From positions 1-64,000 of the forward strand of contig JAEDKA010000007.1 in NCBI GenBank assembly GCA_016296065.1: a DNA stretch of 64,000 bases. Reading direction: 5' to 3'. The notes beneath the pieces are model-generated. The model saw only the letters and a list, made by a program, of their open reading frames with translations, was not told the origin of the DNA and ran no database searches. The stretch comes from Kiritimatiellia bacterium. Lineage in GTDB: Bacteria; Verrucomicrobiota; Kiritimatiellia; RFP12; UBA1067. Made by a program: the position numbers and the translations under genes. Below are positions 26,447 to 34,722 of this stretch, piece by piece (position 1 is the first letter of the stretch; each line of letters begins with the position of its first letter).

Positions 26447-26517
26447 AGGTACCCTATGCCCACCTCGCGAGGCACCCACCATGTACCTCGGTAGGTACCC
26501 TATGCCTACCTCGCGAG
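26447..26517. repeat. Two 25-bp direct repeats
   Basis: AGGTACCCTATGCC-Y-ACCTCGCGAG occurs at 26447-26471 and 26493-26517, separated by 21 bp that also contain CGAGG and GTACCTCG pieces. The stretch 26413-26740 otherwise shows no gene I can support. Confidence 0.5.
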
Positions 26518-26740
26518 CTTCCGACATCTGCTTTGGGCGCTGAAGTTACATGTGGCATCCACAGCAAGGAGACGCACACCCCTGTAGCCACCGATTCGCG
26601 GCTCGCCTTAGGATATGTCCCGGTGCGTCATCACGCGCCGCCACGTCCAGGAATGCACAGACATTTCTCTTGCAGGAAGCGGCCCGCCTCGGTAGGGCGC
26701 GGACTCCGGCCGCGCCGCAAAAATGTCATCGATTCCTTTG

Positions 26741-26800
26741 CGGGGGCTGTCCCCAGTGGATTCATGGGATTTCTTGGGGGACTGTCCCCTGTAGATCCAG
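26741..26800. repeat. Two REP elements (GGGGACTGTCCCC family)
   Basis: GGGGGCTGTCCCC with AGTGGATT (26741-26762) and GGGGGACTGTCCCC with TGTAGATCCA (26775-26800). The palindromic core and the GTGGATT/GTAGATCCA flank recur around the transposase gene at 34723. Confidence 0.7.
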
Positions 26801-26830
26801 GCACGGGTTGCAGGTGATGTCTGATGTTTG

Positions 26831-26859
26831 AAAACAATTTGTTATTATAATTGTTTTCC
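26831..26859. repeat. AT-rich perfect inverted repeat
   Basis: GAAAACAATT, 9-nt loop, AATTGTTTTC. It could be an operator or terminator; no T-run bias distinguishes a direction. The gap 26860-26943 shows nothing else. Confidence 0.5.
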
Positions 26860-26943
26860 GATATTGATATGATGCTACAGTGGTCATGAACGCACAAACC
26901 GTATAACAGACGATGAATAAAGCGCTAAACAGACGCCGGCCTA

Positions 26944-27073
26944 TTGACAGTTTGCGGACGCATCTGATATAATTTGCGCCCATAAATGTCATCACTAGTG
27001 CAGTGCGACTCAAAAGTGCAGTGCGACTCAAAAGTGCAGTGCGACTCAAATGCGCCGCGCAATTTGGTATAGT
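26944..27073 (+). promoter_or_regulatory. Promoter region with a three-fold 18-bp repeat
   Basis: A near-consensus promoter: TTGACA (26944-26949), 18 nt, TATAAT (26968-26973). AGTGCAGTGCGACTCAAA follows three times without gaps (26997-27050). A second -10-like TATAGT (27068-27073) lies 9 nt before the ATG at 27083. The repeats could be operator iterons. A 28-codon reading frame (26986-27072) encodes VQCDSK twice plus a VQCDSN variant but has no Shine-Dalgarno. Confidence 0.55.
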
Positions 27074-27082
27074 TGACAAAAA

Positions 27083-27664
27083 ATGAAATTCAGTTTAATA
27101 TTGTTATTCTTGCTCGTAACCGTGACGGCAAACGCCGTGTCGCGGATAGTAGTGCCTTCTTTGCCTCTCGTCGGCTTCTCGGATATAGAGGAAACTACCA
27201 ATGTTGCCTTCGTTACAAGTGGAACGGGCATTCAGGCTCTTGAAGTTCGCATAGAATACACTGGAACAGATTCTAACTGCGTCGAAATAGCTTTCGGACG
27301 CGACGCGGACGGGAATGGAGACCTCGCGGCGGAGGAGATGCGACTTCTCTTCGGGTGGCGCGGCGGCCGACGTTTTGTCGAAGACGTTGCGTTGGACGAG
27401 CGGACATACGAGGATGCCGCTCCAGCTTCGGGGCGTAGGTTCCTTTCGCTTTCCGTCAGGACGGATTGGAAACGCGTCCCCAGGAAGGCGACTTTCACAT
27501 GTGAGTCTGGCCCATGCTTCGTTTCGCTTGCGGCAGATGCGCCGCGCTTCCTGTGCGACTCGTCTTGGAATCTCGTCAAGGTAGTCCGACGCGGCGCATT
27601 TGACGCGAATGAGCGGTGCGTGGTGCGGAGTGATGCGCAGAAATTTGTTCTGATGGTGAGGTAG
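27083..27664 (+). CDS. Small secreted protein of unknown function
   Basis: 193 aa. Signal peptide MKFSLILLFLLVTVTANA. The body is a likely beta-sandwich with alternating hydrophobic strands (VVPSLPLVGFSDIEETTNVAF, ALEVRIEYTG) and a Ca-binding-like DADGNGDLAAEEMRLLFGW. It ends in KFVLMVR, loosely like the C-terminal tails of the PATR proteins. It is followed after 2 bp by the 1530-aa protein, so they are surely cotranscribed and probably work together at the cell surface. I do not recognise a family. Confidence 0.7.
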   Translation: MKFSLILLFLLVTVTANAVSRIVVPSLPLVGFSDIEETTNVAFVTSGTGIQALEVRIEYTGTDSNCVEIAFGRDADGNGDLAAEEMRLLFGWRGGRRFVEDVALDERTYEDAAPASGRRFLSLSVRTDWKRVPRKATFTCESGPCFVSLAADAPRFLCDSSWNLVKVVRRGAFDANERCVVRSDAQKFVLMVR

Positions 27665-27666
27665 CC

Positions 27667-30600
27667 ATGGTTGACGCATTTGCTTCAAATTTTTCCATTC
27701 TGCTGCAAAGGGCTGTGCTTCCTTTGTCTGCCATGTTTTTTGCCGGGCTTGCCGCGGTTGGCGTGAGCCGCGCGGACGGCCGCGTATCGCGGCGCATTCG
27801 CCGCGCAAGCGTAATTGTCGCTGTTGCCTTTCTTGGGGTGTCGGCGTTCGCGATGACGGAATCGGGGTCACCCCCAAAGCCAGCGGAAAAGGGGCAGATT
27901 CTTGATTCCGATTATACGGCAGGCTTTGTGCTCGTGCGCGTCGGCACGGATGAGACGTTCGACTTCTCGCCTTCGCCCAACGCCATCATCTGCGAGGAAT
28001 GGCGTCGGTTTGGGGCAATGGAAGACAGGCAGCGAATCAGTCTTGTAGACGACGAATATGGCGGCTATGCGGGCTTCCCATTTGGAACGAACGTGATACG
28101 GAAGTTGATTGTGTTCTCCGATGGTGAGGCGCGCGTAGCGACGACCAACACTGCTACAACGATATTACCGTTTAAGTACGTGTCAAGAATCCTTCCAGAG
28201 GCGGACTGGGAATGGTACGGCATCGTGCCTTCGCAGTTCTGGTCGTGCCTCACGCCGTCCAACTCGTTTGTAATGACCTGGCAGAACTCTGCGCTCAGCC
28301 CTTTTTATCCTTACAACGCCCAGGCGGAGCTTTACGAGAATGGGGATATGGAGTTCCGCTTCGATCGGTTCTATAATAGCAACGTAACAGTGTCCAATGT
28401 CGTGATTGGGGCCTTGAACGGCGGCGTGGGAACCGCGTTCACCACCCTTTCCCCCAGAGTGACTTCGTTTCGTTTCGCCAGGCTTGATCCGACTCGCGCG
28501 GACGATCCAGATCCAGATGGCGATGGCATGACGACCGTCGACGAGCTTTTCGTCCATGGGACGAATCCGTACGATGCGGACAGCGATCACGATGGACTTG
28601 ACGACTACGTAGAAATAAACGAGACGAACACTGATCCAGGGGATGCGTATTCCGCCGATGGCGTATACAACGACGGCCTTGCGGTTGCATTGGGAGGGCT
28701 TGATCCTTTTGCTCACCCCAAGGGGTCTGCCAGTACCGTCCTCGAACACGTATTCTATACCGGCACGACGAACGGCGTCTTTTCTTATCCTGTGTCGACG
28801 GAAGAGATCGGGGTTCTTGGAGTGGCTGTCTCCGGCATCGGCTCTGGTCGCCTTTTTGTAGGCGACGATCTAATTCCGTTGGTAGGCGGTCCTCGGGCTG
28901 AATCGAGAAACACGCTCCTTCTGGCGATCGGGAAGGGTGTTCGCAAGGATCTGCGCTGGGACGTTCCAGAAGGACTTGATGTCGAGCTTGTTTCGGACGA
29001 CCTTATGATAGGCGAGCTGCCAACACTTTCCCACAGCAAGGGATGGCTTATGTTCCCTCACACTGAGGCGGAAATCCCGTGCATCCACGACCTCAACACG
29101 AAACGCAAGATTGTCTCGCTGGTCCACAGCGAGAAGGTCCCTGGTCTTACTGCGGAGTGGTCGAGTCCATCGCCAGATGTCGACATCGACAACCGTGCGC
29201 CCGCATCCGCGGAGTTGACAGGGCGCTTCTCGTCGTGTGAGTCGCGTGTAATTTCATACCAGGTCGACCATCCAAAGCGACTCAACCGTTCTCCGCCAAT
29301 CATAGCCCAGAGGCTCCGATTCTGCCCGCCGCTGACGGATGATTGCGTTTCCGAGAATGGGGTGTTCGATGATATTGAGCCACAGCACGGGTGGTGCCAG
29401 TGCTACGGTGACCGGCGATGCTGGTGCGACGGACGTTGCGGCGGGCTGTGTCCGTGCTGCGCCTGCATGGAGCCTGACGAAACGCCGGAGTCAGAGTCGT
29501 CGGCGGAGTATGAGAGGTTGATGTCACTTCCGGATGCTCCCGGAGTCCTGCAGCTCTATGGTTCGAAGGACAGGAAAGATGTGATTTGGCTTAATGTCCC
29601 AAATGGCGAGCCTGTGCACTGCTGCGAGTGTCCCGACCACTGGAGGACGAATTGCGTTTCGCTTGCATGGCACTCCCCGCATCTTGAAGTCCTGGACGCT
29701 TCCGGAGCTGATTTCACCGAGTCGCAGAATGATTCCCAAGTTGTAGTGAGGGGGACATGGGCAAGTTATGCCTTAGGGAAGGAGTCGATTCTCTTTGCGA
29801 CAAATGGAGTGCCGTGCGACAGCCACCGCCGCTACACGGTGGTTGGAACGGAAATAACCAGTACAACTGGTGTTCCGATGGATAGATACAACGAACTCAA
29901 TTCTTCGTTTGGCTATCCAGTTTCAGTATGCACAAACATCGTGAAGGCGCCAGAAATTGATCTGCTTGCAGATGTAATGCTACCTGAGGGGGTGTTCCGC
30001 CTGGCGCTCGACAATGTTGTTGGCAAGTTTGAATTGTGGCTCTCTGAATCTAGCGAGTGGGATTCTGCCAAAGGTTGCAGGGTTTATTGCCCTGCAGTCA
30101 AGCTTCTCGACAGTGAGACCGTGCCAGAGCGATATTTCACGGTGCGACAGTGGCGGAAGCTTCTTGCCGATCGGCTTTCCGATTACAGGTGTCTTGCGGC
30201 GCAGATTGTCTCCGCTGAGCTCGGACACTGCGATTTACGCATCTCGTTCGCCTGCGAAGCTGGCGAAAACTCCGTCAAGTCCTCTGCCAGTCAGCGCATA
30301 ACGTCAGTGATGCCCCCGTTGCTACCGGACTATAACAGGGATGGTTGCGCAGACCTCAGGGACGCGTATGACTGGAGCGGCGGCAAGCTGCATTACTTCT
30401 GGGCAAATAATGACACATGGCGTAGTGACGATGCCTTTGCAGCATATGAAGAAGAGTATAACTGGCTTATCCATCCGTGGCCGATAACCCTGCCGGACAA
30501 CAGTGGCGACCAGGTAGTGAACGGGCGCAACGACCTTGTGAACCTTTGTCCGTTCGCGGTCGACCTTTCGCCGTTCGTGGAGGCGTGGGGCACGAATGGC

Positions 30601-32259
30601 ATAAGTTACAAGTTCTATACCGATAACCCCGGCAGGGTCAGGTTCGTGCCTGTCCGCGCAAAGAGGAGCGCTCTGGATGCCATTGTGAAAGAGGACATCA
30701 AGACATATTCGCAAGTCGATTTGCATTCGTCGCCGCTTTTGGTTACTACGGGAAGTTGTTCGCACGAAGAGGGATACACGATTCCTTCGGAGATGCTTGC
30801 GGCCGGAAGCGCAGGAGAGGGAGCCTTTGCGGTCGAGTTCACGCAAACCTACAGGCATGAGCTGAGCATCGTCGTGAAGGCGGACAACGACTATGATCCG
30901 CTGTTCTCGATTATCGTTCCGGTCAAGGTGCTTGATGTACACGATATGTACCGCTGGCTTAACCTTGAATACGCGTGCAACGAAAAGACGGACTCAAAGT
31001 ACGACGACAGGCTGTCCGTCCAATGGCCGGACAGCGAGCATGCCGACGCAAACGTCGTGTTCGTGCATGGGTACAACATGCATCCGAGCGAGGCGTGGGA
31101 CTGGTCGCAGGCGATGTTCAAACGGCTGTGGTGGTCCGGCATGGACGCCGGCTTCACGGCTGTTCTCTGGCGGGGTAACGAGTCGCAGACGTGGATCCCG
31201 TCCGAGAAGAGCTACGTAACGCCAAACTACCATCAGAATGTCCTGAACGCGTTTCGCACGGCGAGTACGCTTGCATCAAGGGTGAACACGGACATTCCCG
31301 GCGCCAAGAAGTATATGATTGCGCATTCTCTCGGCAACATGCTCGTCTCGGCTGCGCGTCAGGACTACGGGCTCTCGTATGACAAGTACTTCATGCTGAA
31401 CGCCGCAGTCCCGGTCGAGGCATACGATCCCGTAGACGGGGTCACCGAGAAGTCATACCACGACATGACGCCTAAAGAGTGGCGTCCATACCAAGACCGC
31501 GTTCGGTCTACGCACTGGTACGAACTGTTCCTCGCAGACTCGAGCGACGAGCGCGGAAAGTTGACGTGGAAGGGGCGCTTCAAGAACGTCGACAGCACCA
31601 TCAACTTTTATTCGTCGAGGGATGAAGTTGTGGCAAATGGAAGCGACGTGGTGGATGAGCTTTTGTCCCGCGAGTTTGCCTGGTACAATCAGGAGCAGGC
31701 CAAAGGATCTCTTTTGGTCTCGATGTCCCCCCAGGCAGGGTGGCGATTCAGCAGCGAATATCTTGCACATGACTTAGTTGGCCATATTCATGGCGAGCCG
31801 CGGGAAGGACTTAGGTTATACAAGCCAGAGGAAGCGGAATTGATCCCTTCCGAGAATCTCATGGTTCGCCCGTTCTTCCTGGACTTCAGGGACAAGCAGA
31901 TATATGGTGAGGGCGGTAGTGCATTCCTGAAAGCAAACGACTTTATCCGTTGGTACGCACTTTCGCACGGGATGCCAGCCGAGTCCTTTGCGACCGGGGC
32001 CAATCCAGTGCCGAAGTGGGGTTCGACCATGCAAGGGAATCCAGTGAAGCAAAAACTGTTCAACACGGGTGTGTTTAGGAATATTGACATGGCTACGAAT
32101 TGCATCCCTGAAGGTGCCAATGTGAAGGAGATGCCATGGGTGCATAGCTACTTTATAAAAAAATCATTATTTGACACAAGAGTTTTGTACGAGGCTCTTG
32201 TAAAGATAATTGGCTCAACAAAGTATGCTAATTCACAGGAGGGTAACAAAGATGAATAA
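27667..32259 (+). CDS. Giant exported protein with C-terminal alpha/beta-hydrolase (lipase-like) domain
   Basis: 1530 aa. Two hydrophobic segments near residues 15-33 and 50-65 precede a long exported part. Residues about 278-325 are thrombospondin-type-3-like calcium repeats (DPDPDGDGMTTVDELFVHGTNPYDADSDHDGLDDY, written here in parts: DPDGDGM, DADSDHDGLDD). Residues about 576-607 hold a Cys-rich knot (GWCQCYGDRRCWCDG, then CGGLCPCCACM). Near 1130-1290 lies an alpha/beta-hydrolase: oxyanion-type FVHGYN with His1134, and AHSLGNM with nucleophile Ser1221. The tail (ALSHGMPAESFATGAN) recurs in the broken copy at 33537-34219. It is probably a surface esterase/lipase-like effector or processing enzyme; substrate unknown. 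The next gene overlaps it by 8 bp. Confidence 0.8.
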   Translation: MVDAFASNFSILLQRAVLPLSAMFFAGLAAVGVSRADGRVSRRIRRASVIVAVAFLGVSAFAMTESGSPPKPAEKGQILDSDYTAGFVLVRVGTDETFDFSPSPNAIICEEWRRFGAMEDRQRISLVDDEYGGYAGFPFGTNVIRKLIVFSDGEARVATTNTATTILPFKYVSRILPEADWEWYGIVPSQFWSCLTPSNSFVMTWQNSALSPFYPYNAQAELYENGDMEFRFDRFYNSNVTVSNVVIGALNGGVGTAFTTLSPRVTSFRFARLDPTRADDPDPDGDGMTTVDELFVHGTNPYDADSDHDGLDDYVEINETNTDPGDAYSADGVYNDGLAVALGGLDPFAHPKGSASTVLEHVFYTGTTNGVFSYPVSTEEIGVLGVAVSGIGSGRLFVGDDLIPLVGGPRAESRNTLLLAIGKGVRKDLRWDVPEGLDVELVSDDLMIGELPTLSHSKGWLMFPHTEAEIPCIHDLNTKRKIVSLVHSEKVPGLTAEWSSPSPDVDIDNRAPASAELTGRFSSCESRVISYQVDHPKRLNRSPPIIAQRLRFCPPLTDDCVSENGVFDDIEPQHGWCQCYGDRRCWCDGRCGGLCPCCACMEPDETPESESSAEYERLMSLPDAPGVLQLYGSKDRKDVIWLNVPNGEPVHCCECPDHWRTNCVSLAWHSPHLEVLDASGADFTESQNDSQVVVRGTWASYALGKESILFATNGVPCDSHRRYTVVGTEITSTTGVPMDRYNELNSSFGYPVSVCTNIVKAPEIDLLADVMLPEGVFRLALDNVVGKFELWLSESSEWDSAKGCRVYCPAVKLLDSETVPERYFTVRQWRKLLADRLSDYRCLAAQIVSAELGHCDLRISFACEAGENSVKSSASQRITSVMPPLLPDYNRDGCADLRDAYDWSGGKLHYFWANNDTWRSDDAFAAYEEEYNWLIHPWPITLPDNSGDQVVNGRNDLVNLCPFAVDLSPFVEAWGTNGISYKFYTDNPGRVRFVPVRAKRSALDAIVKEDIKTYSQVDLHSSPLLVTTGSCSHEEGYTIPSEMLAAGSAGEGAFAVEFTQTYRHELSIVVKADNDYDPLFSIIVPVKVLDVHDMYRWLNLEYACNEKTDSKYDDRLSVQWPDSEHADANVVFVHGYNMHPSEAWDWSQAMFKRLWWSGMDAGFTAVLWRGNESQTWIPSEKSYVTPNYHQNVLNAFRTASTLASRVNTDIPGAKKYMIAHSLGNMLVSAARQDYGLSYDKYFMLNAAVPVEAYDPVDGVTEKSYHDMTPKEWRPYQDRVRSTHWYELFLADSSDERGKLTWKGRFKNVDSTINFYSSRDEVVANGSDVVDELLSREFAWYNQEQAKGSLLVSMSPQAGWRFSSEYLAHDLVGHIHGEPREGLRLYKPEEAELIPSENLMVRPFFLDFRDKQIYGEGGSAFLKANDFIRWYALSHGMPAESFATGANPVPKWGSTMQGNPVKQKLFNTGVFRNIDMATNCIPEGANVKEMPWVHSYFIKKSLFDTRVLYEALVKIIGSTKYANSQEGNKDE

Positions 32260-33415
32260 AATCGCAGGTTTGTCTGTTTTATCGTTGTCGGGGCTCGTGA
32301 TCACCCCTGCTTGGGCATCCGTAACAGGACACTTGTTTGTTGCGTTGACAGACAGGGAGACGGGCGGTCCGATTACGAATGCTATAGTCACTGTGACGGT
32401 AGACAAAACGCGGAGCTTATCTTGGCATGCGAGTCCGGTATACGAACGGACATCTGCCGTAGCGGATACAAATGGCATAGCACATGTTGTTTTTCAGTAC
32501 TACGGTGCGCTAGGTTTTGACTGGAGTGTCAATTCACCGGGACATCATAATGGAAGATTTGGGTCGGGGTATGGGCATGAAATGTTTGACTGCGTCGTAG
32601 AAAAAAGCGACTACTTCAACATAGATACGAACACCGTGCAGGGGCTTGCCATGTACAACGAACTCGCGGATTTGCACAAAAGCAATGACTATCTTGGCGT
32701 TGCAGCCAGATTTAAGCCGAAGAGCGTGACGTACAAAAATAATGTCATCTGCCGGTCTGTCTGCCTGACGCCAAAGCACAATCCCCAGCCGATGTGCGCA
32801 TATGCCAGAGGCAACGGCGTGCGATTGCCGAAAAAGAATCCGGTGGCGTTTGTTACAAACGGATTGGATGTGGTAAGATATGATCCTGTCGATTTCGACT
32901 TAAAGGAATGTCTTGTTGTCTCGTCCGACCCAAGATATAACCCGATGATGCATGGCCCAGCAGGGAAGATTTCTGACTTTAGCATTGAACGTTTCCGCGT
33001 CGCGACCAATGATGTTGTTACAACATACGGTTGGATTGACTTTGCTCCGGGATGCGGCGCATACAAGCGGAGCACCACGGGAGATCCATCATTCCCGACG
33101 ACATATGAGGCGGATACGAACGAGGCATTTGCCACTCGAATTCCATTCGAGTATAGCAGCGTGAGCGGCGAAGTTGTAAATGTCCAGGCCATTCTCGGCG
33201 AGGACGAATACATGGTTCTCCGGACTCGCGTCATGACGAATGATGTCGGTGAAGTGACGGGCTGCAACTATTCAAAGATACTTGGACCGATGTCAATTGA
33301 AGGCAGGATGTATTTCACCTCATTGATTTTCAACCCGAAGCAGAACGATTCCAACTTGGAGTTTGACACCATTAATAATCTTGCGACTGACGATCCTTGT
33401 AATTGGTATCCGTGA
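32252..33415 (+). CDS. Secreted partner protein of the hydrolase, unknown function
   Basis: 387 aa. Its ATG overlaps the stop region of the preceding gene by 8 bp, with GGAGG upstream. Signal peptide MNKIAGLSVLSLSGLVITPAWA. The first ~100 residues resemble an Ig-like/carboxypeptidase-regulatory sandwich (VTGHLFVALTDRETGGPITNAIV, ADTNGIAHVVF). The rest has no recognised domain. Tight coupling suggests that it binds, presents or neutralises the hydrolase. It is more AT-rich than the hemicellulase genes. Confidence 0.7.
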   Translation: MNKIAGLSVLSLSGLVITPAWASVTGHLFVALTDRETGGPITNAIVTVTVDKTRSLSWHASPVYERTSAVADTNGIAHVVFQYYGALGFDWSVNSPGHHNGRFGSGYGHEMFDCVVEKSDYFNIDTNTVQGLAMYNELADLHKSNDYLGVAARFKPKSVTYKNNVICRSVCLTPKHNPQPMCAYARGNGVRLPKKNPVAFVTNGLDVVRYDPVDFDLKECLVVSSDPRYNPMMHGPAGKISDFSIERFRVATNDVVTTYGWIDFAPGCGAYKRSTTGDPSFPTTYEADTNEAFATRIPFEYSSVSGEVVNVQAILGEDEYMVLRTRVMTNDVGEVTGCNYSKILGPMSIEGRMYFTSLIFNPKQNDSNLEFDTINNLATDDPCNWYP

Positions 33416-33536
33416 TGATAGTCTTTCGTGCGGATTGCAAATGACTGGTGTTTGCCCAGGAAGTGCGCGGCAAGGTGCGTGCCGCATTCGGGCCGAAAGG
33501 CGGACGCTTTTCTGGTCTTTTAACCTCGGCTTCTTT

Positions 33537-34219
33537 GGTTGGATGGTGTCGTGCACCCTGCGCGACGGCGAGCGCAGGATCGAGGATGTATACAAGCTCA
33601 TCGGGCAGGCCTGGTGGGCCGAGGGTGGGCTGGTGGGATTCCTTCGGGGACAGTCCTCGGTGGATTGGGAGAGGTTCAAGGGCGCCTGGTACTGGCACGG
33701 CACCGCCGTCATACCTGGAGACGTGGTGTGCGAAGGCGGCTGGGGCGTGAACTCGTACTACATATTCGATGACGACCTTAACGAGCACGGGAACATCCGC
33801 TATTACAATCCCGGCACTGGTTTCACGTCAGATATGCGAAGGCTCTCCCGCGAGGACGCGATAATCCATCCGCTCTTCACGCCGTTCAGGGCGGAAGCGG
33901 GAGCAATGCACTCGACGAACCTTTTCACGATCGCCGACGCGAAGAAGAGCTACGAGTTGCGTGCGCGATTCCTCGGCGACGCTATCCCGGCCGAGAGCTT
34001 CGCCATGGGGGCGAACAAGGTAGACAAAAGAAATAGCGGAATAGACAATTTGTCTATGATGGAAAAATGTATGGCCAATGAAGAGTTTTGGCCTAGAAAA
34101 GACGAGCAAACGAAGGCTAAGCTTTGGCATCACTCGGACTGGAAGCAACTAGCGGGATTTTGGCGGGGACAGTCCCTGGTAGATCCAACTTTTTGCTACA
34201 TCAGTCTTGTACGAATTTT
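33537..34219 (+). pseudogene. Decayed C-terminal copy of the hydrolase family, split by REPs
   Basis: The translated sequence FFGWMVSCTLRDGERRIEDVY, then IHPLFTPFRAEAGAM and FLGDAIPAESFAMGANKV parallels the tail of the 1530-aa protein (RPFFLDFRDKQIYGEGG, HGMPAESFATGANPV). The 5' portion with the catalytic domain is missing. A REP lies in the frame at 33643-33669. A second at 34161-34188 cuts the 3' end: beyond it, in another frame, LFATSVLYEFFG continues the match to LFDTRVLYEALV. It is not expected to give a functional protein. Confidence 0.6.
33643..33669. repeat. REP element within the hydrolase-tail pseudogene
   Basis: GGGGACAGTCCTCGGTGGATT, a slightly degenerate copy with the usual flank; it is translated as RGQSSVDW in the surviving frame. 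Confidence 0.65.
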
Positions 34220-34395
34220 TCGGGGACAGTCCCTCCGGTTTCCTCCAGTTTTCTCTGGGGACTGTCCCTCCGGTTTGCCACCGGGAGGGCCGCGCTTGTC
34301 GCGGCCGTATGTCAGGGTGCAACTTCTAGGGGGACAGTCCCCGGTTTTGGCGGGGACTGTCCCTCTGCAAACCGGCGGGGACAGTCCCTCTGAAA
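34161..34395. repeat. Cluster of six REP elements
   Basis: GGGGACAGTCCC or its complement occurs at about 34164, 34222, 34257, 34330, 34352 and 34377, in both orientations. Flanks are GGTAGATCCA, TCCGGTTT or TCTG. Alternating orientations form BIME-like pairs just upstream of the REP-associated transposase gene. They interrupt the end of the preceding pseudogene. Confidence 0.85.
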
Positions 34396-34722
34396 ACCCC
34401 TAACTGACGGAATTTCATGTTGACGAATTTTCGTGAATTTTGACCCCGCGCAGGGGAGCAGAATCTGCCACATGCGTTTCGACTAATGTTTTCAGGCCTT
34501 TCCTCGAGGTCGGACGACCCCGCCATGCGGTTTTCGAAAAGCTTAACTGACAAAATTATCAGCGAAATATCAGTGAAATATCAGTGAATTGTCAGAAAAC
34601 TTTTTGCGGAAACTGCTATCATATATGTGTTCTCCCCGAGGTTTCCGGTGGGTGCCGGCGGCGCGAAGGGAATGCGGCATGCGGCGCCCCGCTCCACTGG
34701 CGCCCGGAAAAGGAGCAAGGCA
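34396..34722 (+). promoter_or_regulatory. Upstream region of the REP transposase gene with 11-bp tandem repeats
   Basis: ATCAGCGAAAT, ATCAGTGAAAT and ATCAGTGAATT run in tandem (34558-34590). They are followed by TTTTTGCGG and a possible -10 TATCAT (34617-34622). The 11-bp phasing equals one helical turn, so it may bind a regulator along one face. No other gene is visible in this gap. Confidence 0.4.

Noticed and set aside
26218..26543. Continuation of the GH2 frame to 26543 as a real protein
   Set aside because: After 26217 the GH2 frame gives Arg-rich sequence, while the neighbouring frame gives a clean LigA BRCT domain ending in a stop.
26997..27050. CRISPR-like array
   Set aside because: The three 18-bp repeats are directly adjacent with no spacers, and no cas gene is in the window.
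26986..27072. Small gene encoding a VQCDSK-repeat peptide
   Set aside because: No Shine-Dalgarno, and the repeat length explains the open frame; it is mentioned only within the promoter entry.
33448..33750. Alternative plus frame across the hydrolase-tail pseudogene
   Set aside because: Its product shows no similarity to the neighbouring proteins; the frame chosen matches the tail of the 1530-aa protein downstream.
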